A stretch of 64,000 bases of DNA from Mycolicibacterium vulneris (lineage in GTDB: Bacteria; Actinomycetota; Actinomycetes; Mycobacteriales; Mycobacteriaceae): contig NZ_NCXM01000001.1 of the NCBI RefSeq assembly GCF_002104765.1, forward strand, positions 1 to 64,000, given 5' to 3'. The notes beneath the pieces are model-generated. The model was not told where the DNA came from, did no database searches, and saw only the letters and a list, made by a program, of their open reading frames with translations. The first letter of the stretch is position 1. Each line of letters begins with the position of its first letter. Below, in pieces: positions 28,708 to 37,773 of the stretch. The position numbers and the translations under genes were made by a program.

Positions 28708-30063
28708 ATGCGTGCAGCCTGGGTGCATGCGATCCGGCACCGCCTGTTCAAGCGTGCCGCGGTCGCGGCGGTCGGCTGCCTGGCCGTCGCGTCCTGTTCG
28801 GAGACCGCGGCGCCGCCGGCGCTCACCCCCACCACCTCGACGTCGGTCTCGAAAACCAGTGCCCACGCGGCTCCCCCGCCCGCCCCGGTCACCGGCCCGC
28901 TGGAGAAGGACTGGAAAAGCTACGGCGGAACAGCGTATTTCGGTTGCCCGGAGAAGTTCTCGGCCGGCAAAACGGCGCTCGAGGACATCCGGCCGAAAAT
29001 CTTCGACCCGAAGACCGGGCAATACGTCGCGCCCGCCATCCCCGCGCTCCCGGCCGGGCAGAACCTCACCGGCGGCCTCTGCGCGCTGACCGGCACCGCC
29101 GACGACATGAAGGTCGTATACGTCGTCACGACCGTCAAGCCGGCGCAGGCCCCGTCCCCCGAAGTCACCACGATCACCGGCTACGTGTTCGACACCAAGT
29201 CGGGCCAGCAGATGGCCACCAAGGAACTGCAGCCGCCCACCCCCGACCTGAAGCCGGCCGCACCGAAGGATTGGGGGCTGGCCTCGACGGCCTCGGGTGT
29301 GGCGTGGCTCAACGCCTTCACCGACGGCCACGGCGCCGCGTCGCCGCCGCGCACCGTGGTCCTGTCCGGCGGCGACCTGTCGATGATGTGGAACGACCCG
29401 CAGCCCGGCCGGGTCTGGCAGGACGTTCTCGCGTTCCAGCGCAACACCGAGCCTGCCAAGACATCCGGCGCCGAACTGCGCCGGCCCAGCGGGGAAGCGA
29501 TCTACCAGGACAACGACGTGCAATCCGTCGACACCGAATTAACCGACGGCCCAAACAAACTGGTGAAGCTCACGCACTGGGATTCGTACAACCCCCCGGT
29601 GCTGTCGACGATGTTCTACGACCTCAACGCCAAGTCCATCATCAAGATCGGCGATTCCGACCGGATCTCCGGCGGCGGGCTGACCGCGGCGCTGTCCGAT
29701 GGAAAACTGTTCGTCGACGGCCACGGCTCGGACACCTCCCAATTCGGCTTCGGCGTGTGGAACCTGCGCAGCCAGCAGTGGGACCTCCAGAAGAGCCGAG
29801 ACGACGCCAACAAGATGTCGATCGCCAAGCTGGCGTTCTTCGAAGACCATCTCTACATCACCGGCACCGGCGGGACATTCTCCGTAATCGCTTTGCCCGC
29901 AACCGATCCCGTCGCACCGAACTGGTCGCTACGCCCCTTCGAGCGGATTTCCGGATGGACCCTGGTGTGCCGCGGCGAGACCGCGCCGGGGTCCAACGGC
30001 GAGTGCAAGGAGATCGTCATGGTGCAAGACCAGGACGGCCACTACCCCGGGCCCTGGTTCTGA
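28708..30063 (+). CDS. Conserved lipoprotein, function unknown
   Basis: 451 aa. The N-terminus has Arg/Lys residues, a hydrophobic stretch and the lipobox VASC (Cys about residue 30), so it should be exported and lipidated. A Thr/Ser/Pro linker follows, then a large extracytoplasmic domain with repeated short beta-type segments (for example WNLRSQQWDL and GTGGTFSVIALP), possibly a beta-propeller. No catalytic motif recognised. Its start follows a GGGGG-type RBS; it converges on the NRAMP gene. Recognised only as a mycobacterial-type lipoprotein. Confidence 0.8.
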   Translation: MRAAWVHAIRHRLFKRAAVAAVGCLAVASCSETAAPPALTPTTSTSVSKTSAHAAPPPAPVTGPLEKDWKSYGGTAYFGCPEKFSAGKTALEDIRPKIFDPKTGQYVAPAIPALPAGQNLTGGLCALTGTADDMKVVYVVTTVKPAQAPSPEVTTITGYVFDTKSGQQMATKELQPPTPDLKPAAPKDWGLASTASGVAWLNAFTDGHGAASPPRTVVLSGGDLSMMWNDPQPGRVWQDVLAFQRNTEPAKTSGAELRRPSGEAIYQDNDVQSVDTELTDGPNKLVKLTHWDSYNPPVLSTMFYDLNAKSIIKIGDSDRISGGGLTAALSDGKLFVDGHGSDTSQFGFGVWNLRSQQWDLQKSRDDANKMSIAKLAFFEDHLYITGTGGTFSVIALPATDPVAPNWSLRPFERISGWTLVCRGETAPGSNGECKEIVMVQDQDGHYPGPWF

Positions 30064-30076
30064 GGTCGGCTCGCGT

Positions 30077-31375
30077 TCAGAACAAGCCGAGGGCCTGCGG
30101 AACCATGTAGAGGCCGAAGCCGATGGTCACGAAACACAGTGCGCGGGTGACGTGTTTGTGCAGCCCCCGCATGCGCCACTGCTCGGGCAGCGCCTTGGCC
30201 TCCAGCGCCAGCAGCAGGCCCAGCACGATGGGCAGCAGCAGCGCGTTCATCACCTCGACGTCGACGGCCAGGTTGACCAGGTCGACGCTGGCCAGCACCA
30301 GCACCGCGCCCACGATGTGGGCCAGCCCGTAGGTGAGGTAGAACTTGGCGGTGGCGCGGTTGGGACGCTCGTTGAGCGTGTGCTTCCAGCCGAACACTTC
30401 CGCGAGTCCCCATGCACCGGCCAGCGAGGCGACGATCGCGGCCACCAGCGCCGCCCCCAGCATGCCCAGGCCGAACAGCACCGTCCCGCCGACGTGGCCC
30501 AGGTAGGGCGTCAGCGATTGGGCGATCTGGCCGACGGTCTCGAGCTCCGCCCCGCCGCCGAGCTTGCCGATCGTGGACGCCATGGTGACCACCACGGCGA
30601 TCATGATCAGCTGGGTCAGCACCGCGCCGAACGCGGTGTCGTAACGAGCCTGACGAATCGCGCTCTCCGACAACCGCTTATCAACCACCGCGCCCTGCTG
30701 GTAGAAGATCATCCACGGCATGATGACCGCGCCGACGTTGGCCGCGACCAACAGCAGATATGACGAGTTGCCCAGCGGCATCGACGACAGGCCGTCCACG
30801 AGTGCCTTCGGATCCGGCCGGGCCATCACCATGGCCACCAGGAACGCCAGTTCGGCCGCGCCGACGACCAGGCCGATGCGCTCGACGCGCCGGTAGCTGC
30901 CGGTCAGCGCCAGCGCCAGCAGCGCGGCGGTCGCGACCGGAATGCTCACCCACCGCGAGACGCCGAACAGCTCACCGACTCCGGCCACGCCGGCGAATTC
31001 CGTCAGCAACGCCCCGATCGCCGAGGCGAACAGCGTGAAGGCCGAGACCCAGGCCCAGCCGCGCCCGAACCGCTCCCGAATCAACGAGCCGTGGCCGCGC
31101 TTGGTGACGATGCCCAGCCGGACCGTCATCTCCTGCACGACGTAGAGGACCGGCATCAAGATGAGCTGCGGCAGCACCATCCGGTAGCCCCACTGAGCGC
31201 CCGACTGCGACGCGGTGATCAGCGACCCGGCGTCGGTGTCGGCCAGCATCACCACCAGGCCGGGACCCCACACCGACAGCAGCCCCCAGCGCAGCCAACG
31301 GCCACGCGTTCGCAGTGACACCGGCGGTCGATCGGGGAATTCGTCCGTCACCGCCTGCGTGGTTGTCTCCGTCAC
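30077..31375 (-). CDS. NRAMP-family metal transporter, atypical
   Basis: 432 aa, about eleven membrane helices. It aligns in outline with NRAMP/MntH proton-coupled divalent-metal transporters. The usual first-helix DPGN motif is replaced by DTDAGS (residues 46-51). The sixth-helix motif reads GAVIMPW, keeping the metal-binding Met but with Trp in place of the usual His. It may therefore belong to an NRAMP-related subgroup with different ion choice. The frame begins with a GTG at 31375. A candidate IdeR/metal box lies about 55 bp upstream. Mn or Fe uptake is the family expectation, not shown. Confidence 0.85.
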   Translation of the reverse strand: MTETTTQAVTDEFPDRPPVSLRTRGRWLRWGLLSVWGPGLVVMLADTDAGSLITASQSGAQWGYRMVLPQLILMPVLYVVQEMTVRLGIVTKRGHGSLIRERFGRGWAWVSAFTLFASAIGALLTEFAGVAGVGELFGVSRWVSIPVATAALLALALTGSYRRVERIGLVVGAAELAFLVAMVMARPDPKALVDGLSSMPLGNSSYLLLVAANVGAVIMPWMIFYQQGAVVDKRLSESAIRQARYDTAFGAVLTQLIMIAVVVTMASTIGKLGGGAELETVGQIAQSLTPYLGHVGGTVLFGLGMLGAALVAAIVASLAGAWGLAEVFGWKHTLNERPNRATAKFYLTYGLAHIVGAVLVLASVDLVNLAVDVEVMNALLLPIVLGLLLALEAKALPEQWRMRGLHKHVTRALCFVTIGFGLYMVPQALGLF

Positions 31376-31429
31376 CGTGGGCTCATTCCTCTGTAAGACT
31401 GCGTCCGTGCATCCAGGTCCGCCCCGAGG

Positions 31430-31448
31430 ATAACTAAGGCTCGCCTAA
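31430..31448 (-). promoter_or_regulatory. Possible IdeR-type iron box
   Basis: On the minus strand, TTAGGCGAGCCTTAGTTAT matches the 19-bp mycobacterial iron-box consensus TTAGGTTAGGCTAACCTAA at 12 positions by my count. It lies about 55 bp upstream of the NRAMP start. The match is partial. The rest of the 31376-31683 gap shows nothing else but a signal-peptide remnant. Confidence 0.3.
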
Positions 31449-31614
31449 CCGCGGGCATTTTGCCGGAGAGCGCCATTGGCTAAAAAGGCATGACCATTCT
31501 CGAAAATGCGATAGGCCTTCTCGAACGGCGAGAGTACGTTACCGGAGCCCGAGATCCTCATTCACCCGACGACGGCGCCGCCAGAGCAAAAACTCCTGCC
31601 AACAGAGGTGATTG

Positions 31615-31674
31615 ATGGTCCGTCGCGCGTTCTACACAGCAATGCCGGCGTTATTCCTGGGCCTGTCCGCCTAG
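31615..31674 (+). pseudogene. Signal-peptide remnant
   Basis: 19-codon open frame (MVRRAFYTAMPALFLGLSA then TAG) preceded by an AGAGGTG RBS-like stretch. It looks like the start of an exported protein whose mature part has been lost or cut off by a stop. Too short to assign. Confidence 0.35.
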
Positions 31675-31683
31675 CACGATCCC

Positions 31684-32184
31684 TCAATCGTCTTCACTGG
31701 CAACGCGTTTCGCCCTGATAGCGGCGAGTGCGGTGCAGACCACCAGCACCGCGGTGGCCGCCGCCTCGGCGAGCAGTGCGCCAGAGTTCACGAACTCGCG
31801 GTCCGCCAGCCCGGACGCCCCCATCTCGTGCTTGGTGCCGTCGACCAGCAATGCCGGATACAGCCAGCACAGGACGGCGGTGACGAATGCAACCGCAGCA
31901 CAGCCGCATGCGACGAGGCCGAGCCAGCGTGCTCGCGATGCGGCCAGCAACGTGACGGCGGCCGCGATCGCGGCGATCAGCACGATCCAACCCGGCGTGC
32001 TGTTCACCATGCCGCTGAGTAAGGGGCCATAGTGATCGGCATCCTCGCCGTCGTATATGCCGAGACCATTCCACCGGATCGGAAAACCCAAGTGGCTCAA
32101 GTCGATCCAGGGCAGCAGCGTCAGCGCCGCCGACGCGATAGCCGCGACGACCCCCGCTATGGTGACTACCTTGCTGCGCAGCAT
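31684..32184 (-). CDS. Small membrane protein, function unknown
   Basis: 166 aa from the ATG at 32184 (MLRSKV). Four hydrophobic helices (about residues 5-27, 58-78, 83-107 and 133-155) with a hydrophilic loop after the first helix (WNGLGIYDGEDADHYG). An upstream in-frame start at 32229 adds 15 polar residues and is less likely. No recognised family. It stands alone between the NRAMP and DMT genes and is divergent to the DMT gene. Confidence 0.65.
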   Translation of the reverse strand: MLRSKVVTIAGVVAAIASAALTLLPWIDLSHLGFPIRWNGLGIYDGEDADHYGPLLSGMVNSTPGWIVLIAAIAAAVTLLAASRARWLGLVACGCAAVAFVTAVLCWLYPALLVDGTKHEMGASGLADREFVNSGALLAEAAATAVLVVCTALAAIRAKRVASEDD

Positions 32185-32303
32185 GTTTCCTTTCGATCGG
32201 CCGATCGGGACGAACTTCCCGCCGGCCACCCAGCCTAAGGCGGGACAGGTCGGAGCCGAAAGGGCGAGTTAACCCGGCCGAGGTCAGGGGTACCCCTCAG
32301 GGC

Positions 32304-33275
32304 ATGGGGTGGGTGACGACGCACGCGGTTGCGATCTTCTCGGCTTTGCTTTCCGCGTTCTGGGCTGCGGTGGGAATCGTGGTCCGCCAGCGGGCCACCC
32401 ACCGCGTTCCGGGTGATGAGGCCATGTCCGCGGCTATGGCCACGACGCTGGTGCGCCAGCCGCTGTGGTGGGCGGGGACCTTTGCCGCGGTAGCCGGCTA
32501 CGTGTTTCAGGCCATGGCGCTGGCGCACGGGTCGCTGCTGCTCGTCCAGCCGCTGCTGGTGTCGTCGCTGCTGTTCGCGTTGCCGTTGAACGCGGCGCTG
32601 TGCCACCAGCGGATCAGTCGGGTCCAGTGGGGCTGGGCGATGCTGCTGACGGTGGCGCTGGCGGTCTTCTTGCTGGTGGGCCAGCCGCGCGAGGGCCACA
32701 GCCGGCCCCCGATTCCCGCGTGGACGCTGGCATTGGCGATCACCGTGCCATCGGTGATCGCCTGCGTCGTCGCGGCCCACCGCGCCGCGGGCCGGGTACG
32801 GGCCTCGCTGCTGGGCGTCGCGGTGGCGATCCTGCTCGGCGTGATCGCGGTCGTCACGAAGGTCTGCACGCACCGCTACTCGGTCGGCGGATGGCATGCG
32901 CTCATGACCGTCCCCGCCCCGTATGTCCTGGTGGCGCTGGCGGTGACCGTGACCGTGGTGCAGAACTCCGCGTTTCATGCCGGAGCGCTGCAGGCGTCGG
33001 TGCCGATCATGCTGGTGGGTGAACCAGTGGTCGCCGTCCTGCTCGGGGTTGTCGTGCTCGGTGAGCACCTGGCGGTGGGCGGCCTGACGGCGCTCGTCCT
33101 CGCTGTCGCGGTCGCGGCGATGGCGGCGGCCACGGTCGCCCTGGGCCGCAGCCAGGCGGTCGAAAACGCCGATTCCGCGGATGAGGAACCCAGTTTGCCC
33201 TCTCGCCTGGACGACGCCACGCTGGCGGCCGTCGGGGCGAGCAGGCCGTCGGGCGGGCGCGATCGCCTCGAGTGA
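32304..33275 (+). CDS. DMT/EamA-like transporter
   Basis: 323 aa with about nine to ten membrane helices in two repeats and a polar C-terminal tail (from about residue 285). The layout and the pattern of small residues fit the drug/metabolite transporter superfamily (for example GEPVVAVLLGVVVLGE near residue 236-251). It probably exports or imports a small metabolite; no substrate clue. Convergent with the broken lipoprotein gene. Confidence 0.8.
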   Translation: MGWVTTHAVAIFSALLSAFWAAVGIVVRQRATHRVPGDEAMSAAMATTLVRQPLWWAGTFAAVAGYVFQAMALAHGSLLLVQPLLVSSLLFALPLNAALCHQRISRVQWGWAMLLTVALAVFLLVGQPREGHSRPPIPAWTLALAITVPSVIACVVAAHRAAGRVRASLLGVAVAILLGVIAVVTKVCTHRYSVGGWHALMTVPAPYVLVALAVTVTVVQNSAFHAGALQASVPIMLVGEPVVAVLLGVVVLGEHLAVGGLTALVLAVAVAAMAAATVALGRSQAVENADSADEEPSLPSRLDDATLAAVGASRPSGGRDRLE

Positions 33276-33284
33276 GGCCCGAAG

Positions 33285-33619
33285 TTATTTCTTGTCGCGC
33301 GGCAACCGGCAGCCGGTGTAGCCCGACACGACGAGGTTTCCCCGGTAGCCGACCTTGATGAAGATTCCGGTGGGCCGTAGAAGCCCACGTCGTGGTTGCC
33401 GGGGTTGTCGTGCATGACCTGAATGTCGGTGGCGTCCAGCTTGGCGGCCGCCTGTTTGGCGGTCTCCTGGATGCTCGCCCACTGCTGCTCGGAGACCGCG
33501 ACGTTGGCGGCCACCTCATCGGGGAGGAAGTAGCCCCGTCCGTCGGTCTGATCGTAGGGCCGTTCGCAGCCCAGGCCGGAGCCCTCGTGCGGGGTTTCCC
33601 AGACGATCGAGGGTATCAA
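33285..33619 (-). pseudogene. Broken lipoprotein C-terminal part (LppA-like, tentative)
   Basis: The frame starting at 33619 reads a soluble segment (WETPHEGSGLGCERP, then NPGNHDVGFYGP). It loses the frame at the run of three C residues (+ strand GGG at 33372-33374). With one more base it continues GIFIKVGYRG and VVSGYTGCRLP to the TAA at 33285. The signal peptide and N-terminal half are missing. The tail resembles small mycobacterial lipoproteins of the LppA type, but I am not sure. Part of a string of fragments that extends to 34730. Confidence 0.55.
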
Positions 33620-33990
33620 TTTGCTTGTGGCAAGGTTATTTGGTTCATCGCGGCCTGCACCTGGGTTTGAGTGTGCTCGAACGACGGCAGGGATTTCAGC
33701 GTTGCCAGCGCCTTGGCGGCGTCGGTGGACACCGCCTGATCTCCCAGTCCGGCCAACACGGCCGCGATGTTGTAGTTGGTCGTCCTGGTGCCGCCGCCGT
33801 CGGGGAAGCGGGGGTAGTCGCTGTGCCCGTGCGCGTCACCGAGGTTGAGGGTGCCACCGTGGCCGTCGGGAACCGTGGCGGCCCCGGTCGCCAGGTGAGT
33901 GAAGTTGGGATTGGTGGCCGGATTCGGCCCGAAGTGACCGGCGCCGGTGGCGTCGGCCGCACCCAGGACGGTTTCGGCCAGGGTGCTCAA
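33616..33990 (-). pseudogene. Gene fragment, secreted-protein-like C-terminus
   Basis: Open frame of 124 codons that stays open upstream of its first ATG (reading through about 34053) and joins other frames without a start signal. It contains HLATGAATVPDGHGGTLN and DYPRFPDGGGTRTTNYN, with no domain I recognise. It appears to be the surviving 3-prime end of a larger gene, fused to the tail of the membrane-protein remnant upstream. Confidence 0.4.
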
Positions 33991-34730
33991 CGGCGGCGGC
34001 AGGAACGGGGCGACCGTGTGGGCGATGGCGGGGCCGTCGTAGGTCCACTGGATCTGGCCGCGCCGATCTGGATGACGACGCGCGGAAGTCGGGGCAGCAC
34101 TGCATGCGCGATGTTGCCGATAACGCTGACTTCCGTCGGCCGATCAGCTCGCCTCCCTAAGGCCGAGAGGATCTCGTTCACCGATAACACCCGAATACGT
34201 CGTGCGAGTGTCCGCGATGATGAAAGCGGTTGTGCATCTAGGCATTTAGCCGCTAATGGATAATCGCCATTATCCATGAAATTAGTCTGCATATTGCAGC
34301 AGATAGTCAACTTCTTTGTATCCGCCGCCGTTTCGAACACTGCGGTTGTGACGACAGTCAATCCGGCGTAGCGTACGATGTCGCGCCGAGATACGCCGGC
34401 AGCAAACTTGGGGTACAAATAGAGAGTGGGTCCGGCAAATACAGTTACGTAGGCGGGCATCACCCAAACCGGTTGCGGCAGATTAAATGACGTGAAGAGT
34501 GTCCAATGGCCTGGGACGTACCAGAGCAGGTGGTAGGCAATGTCATAGAGCGGTTCGATCAGGCTGCCGATTGCCACGGCGAGAACAACGATAATTGTTA
34601 GAGCCGATCGCTCTTTGGCGGCACGGCGTAGCGCGATCGCGACGATCAACGCGGTTGCCGTCCACAGCACTATCGTTGCGACGGTCTGCACGGCCAATTT
34701 AAGGGGATGCTCGTAGGGCGGCGTCGGCAT
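33987..34730 (-). pseudogene. Truncated polytopic membrane protein
   Basis: The first 130 residues or so form about four membrane helices (HPLKLAVQTVATIVLWTA, SLIEPLYDIAYHLLWYVPG, VWVMPAYVTVFAGPTLYLYP). After about residue 137 the sequence becomes low-quality and polar, as if the frame or gene had been lost, and it ends in an Arg/Ser-rich run. Probably the intact N-terminal half of a membrane protein joined to unrelated DNA. Function unknown. Confidence 0.45.
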
Positions 34731-35752
34731 TCGTCGGTCTCGTGCAGACCTCGGCTAATAAAAGTTAAACCTAGGATGCTTGCGACGGCCGTGGGGCGGC
34801 ACCCTCTCCCGGCGGGAGGTCAATCCCCCATTCAAGGTGGTCGCCGCGTGCAGGCGTTGATGCCCGGAACGGACCATGCCATAACTTGGCAAGGTTTGAC
34901 TGCGGCGCTTCTCCCCCACAACCTGGGTTCCCCTAGTCGGACGACCGCCGGCGTCTTGCTCGCCGTATAGGTGAGTTGGGCGGATCTGTACGCTGACGGC
35001 TCCGTTGGAGGAAACAGCCCCCCCATTGGGAGGGTGTGCGCCGACGGGACGCGTTGCATCCTGACAACGACGGTGTGTTGTCTGACCCGGAGGGCACATG
35101 GTCGGTTCGCTTGGCAGCCGTGGAGGTGAACAAGATATCGACACAGTTGGTCACGGGCCCGCTGATCGCCGTTGCAGATCGGCAGTGCGCCCGATCCGAC
35201 AGGCCAGGAAGTTGCGCACCGCAGCTGACGCTGGACCAACGTTCACGGCTTCCCCGGACGCCAATGCCAGGTGGGGCGCTTCCACGATGTGGATAGTCGA
35301 ACGTAGCGATAGCCGACACTGCTCGACGTGGGCAACACGTCGGGATGCCCGGCACTATCTCACCTATCTGGGGATGACAGTACAAACGGCGCCCGGTGTC
35401 TTCGATATTCAGCTCCCGCCCGGCAATCACATCACCGCGTGATAGTGCGGAACTGACGAGCGGTGTGCCAGAAGAGGAGTCACAACCACGCCAAGATTTC
35501 GCTCAATGAGCTGCACGACCGGTCTCGGCGGCTACAGCCCGGTGCCGCCAACCACGCGATGCTGCGTCATACGGGTCGCCGTCTTTTGGGTCCTTGTGGT
35601 CGTCGCGCAGCTTCCGTTGGCTTTGATCATAGCCGGTGAGGACGAGCGCAGAACGCATCACGACAAACTCAACATCCCTGTATGACAACGCATGTCGGGC
35701 AGCCCGCGGCGCACATCTCGGCCCGAGCACTATCACGAAAGGTTCATCCCCT
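34731..35752. other. Gene-free stretch between debris and acs
   Basis: About 1 kb with lower GC than the flanks and no open frame with domain character, RBS or convincing codon pattern. It contains a G/C-run inverted repeat (CCCCCCC-ATT-GGGAGGG near 35016-35032). No insertion-sequence ends, tRNA or integrase signs were seen. Likely decayed DNA at the junction between two blocks. Confidence 0.5.
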
Positions 35753-37732
35753 GTGTCGACACCAAGTAATCACTCCCTAGAAGACGCTCGGGCGGCTTCT
35801 GCGTTTGCCCCCACACAGGGGTTCGCCTCTCGGGCCAACACCACTGCGGAGTCGTATCGTGAGGCCGCGCAGGATCGACTCGAATTTTGGGCTGCGCAGG
35901 CGCATCGATTGGCGTGGAACGCGCCATTTGAAAAGGTACTGGACTGGTCTGGTGCCCCGTTCGCGAAATGGTTTGTCAACGGGAAGCTCAACGTCGCGTA
36001 CAACTGCCTGGACCGACATGTCGAAGCCGGCCACGGTGAGCGGGTCGCGATCCGTTGGGAAGGTGAAACGGGCGATCACCGCGATCTCACATATGCGAGT
36101 CTGGTGGCCGAGGTCAGCAAGGCGGCGAACACACTGACCGATCTTGGACTGACGGCCGGCGATCGGGTCGCGATTTATATGCCGATGGTGCCCGAGGCAA
36201 TCGTGGCGATGTTGGCGTGTGCACGGCTCGGCGTGCTGCACAGCGTGGTGTTCGCCGGGTTCTCCTCCTCGGCGCTGGCCGCGCGTATCGAAGACGCCCG
36301 GGCCAGACTGGTGATCACTGCTGACGGGCAGTATCGACGGGGAGAGATCGCGCCATTAAAATCATCGGTCGACGAGGCGGTGGCGAGGTTGGCCGCGGAG
36401 GGCAGAACCTCGGTCGAGCATGTTCTTGTGCTGCGGCGCACCGGGATTGCCATATCCTGGGTCGACGGGCGCGACCTGTGGTGGCATGAGACCGTGGGCG
36501 CGGCGCCAGCCCAACATGAGCCGGAACCGTTTGATTCCGAGCATCCGCTGTTTTTGCTTTATACGTCGGGTACTACCGGCAGGCCGAAGGGCGTCGTGCA
36601 TACCTCCGGCGGCTATCTCACCCAAGCCTCCTACACCCACTACAGCGTCTTCGACATCAAGCCGGAGACCGATATCTATTGGTGCACAGCTGATATCGGC
36701 TGGATCACTGGCCACACCTACGGGGTATATGGCCCGTTGTCTAACGGCGCCACCCAGGTGGTCTACGAAGGCACCCCGAATTGGCCCGATGAGCACCGCC
36801 ATTTCGAGATCATTGAAAACTACGGTGTCACCATCTATTACACCGCACCGACGTTGATCAGGACGTTTATGAAGTGGGGACGTGACATCCCTGACGCGCA
36901 CGACCTGTCTAGCCTGCGGCTACTCGGCAGCGTAGGTGAGCCGATCAACCCCGAAGCGTGGCGGTGGTATCGAGCTGTGGTGGGCGCCGACCGCGCTCCG
37001 ATCGTCGATACGTGGTGGCAGACTGAGACCGGCGCCATCATGATCTCGCCACTGCCCGGCGTGACGGCTACCAAACCCGGCTCGGCGATGTGCCCACTTC
37101 CCGGGATCTCGGCTCAAGTCGTCGACGACAACGGTAATGCGTTGGTACCTGGCGCTGACGAGGCCGAGCACGTGACAGGTTACCTGGTGATCGATCAGCC
37201 GTGGCCGTCGATGCTGCGCGGCATCTGGGGTGATCCCGACCGGTTCAAGGAGACCTACTGGTCGCGCTATCCAGAGCAGGGCTGGTACTTCGCCGGTGAC
37301 GGTGCGCGGGTGGATTCTGATGGCAGCATCTGGGTATTAGGCCGTATCGACGATGTGATGAACGTTTCCGGACACCGCATTTCGACCGCGGAGGTCGAAT
37401 CAGCGCTCGTCGGGCACTCGGGGGTGGCCGAAGCTGCCGTCGTCGGCGCCTCCGATGACCTTACCGGCCAAGCCGTCTGTGCGTTCGTCATTCTAGAGAC
37501 GCACGCGCAGGGTGACATTGACATGGTTGAGAAGCTGCGCAACCAGGTCGCTAAGGAAATCGGCAAGATTGCGCGACCACGCGACATTCACGTCGTACCA
37601 GAGCTTCCCAAGACGCGAAGCGGCAAGATTATGCGCAGATTGCTACGCGACGTCGCTGAAGGTCGTGCACTCGGTGACACCTCGACGTTGGTCGACCCCA
37701 GCGTGTTCGAAGCCCTCCGGGCCAGCAAGTAG
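35753..37732 (+). CDS. acs: Acetyl-CoA synthetase
   Basis: 659 aa AMP-forming ligase that makes acetyl-CoA from acetate, ATP and CoA. I chose the GTG at 35753 (VSTPSNHSL), 10 bp after AAAGG; the open frame to 35636 lacks family character. ATP loop YTSGTTGRPKGVVH, TWWQTETGAIM, and the C-terminal PKTRSGKIMRR with the regulatory acetylatable Lys625. The length fits Acs (about 650). It stands alone on the plus strand with a crotonase 41 bp downstream. Possibly provides acetyl-CoA activation for the catabolic region; it could also take propionate. Confidence 0.93.
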   Translation: MSTPSNHSLEDARAASAFAPTQGFASRANTTAESYREAAQDRLEFWAAQAHRLAWNAPFEKVLDWSGAPFAKWFVNGKLNVAYNCLDRHVEAGHGERVAIRWEGETGDHRDLTYASLVAEVSKAANTLTDLGLTAGDRVAIYMPMVPEAIVAMLACARLGVLHSVVFAGFSSSALAARIEDARARLVITADGQYRRGEIAPLKSSVDEAVARLAAEGRTSVEHVLVLRRTGIAISWVDGRDLWWHETVGAAPAQHEPEPFDSEHPLFLLYTSGTTGRPKGVVHTSGGYLTQASYTHYSVFDIKPETDIYWCTADIGWITGHTYGVYGPLSNGATQVVYEGTPNWPDEHRHFEIIENYGVTIYYTAPTLIRTFMKWGRDIPDAHDLSSLRLLGSVGEPINPEAWRWYRAVVGADRAPIVDTWWQTETGAIMISPLPGVTATKPGSAMCPLPGISAQVVDDNGNALVPGADEAEHVTGYLVIDQPWPSMLRGIWGDPDRFKETYWSRYPEQGWYFAGDGARVDSDGSIWVLGRIDDVMNVSGHRISTAEVESALVGHSGVAEAAVVGASDDLTGQAVCAFVILETHAQGDIDMVEKLRNQVAKEIGKIARPRDIHVVPELPKTRSGKIMRRLLRDVAEGRALGDTSTLVDPSVFEALRASK

Positions 37733-37773
37733 ATACGACCCATACAAACGGGCTTTGAGGAGAGGTTGCATGA

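Noticed and set aside
34832..35442. Several 80-165-codon frames in the gene-free stretch
   Set aside because: No RBS, no domain character and mutually overlapping on both strands.
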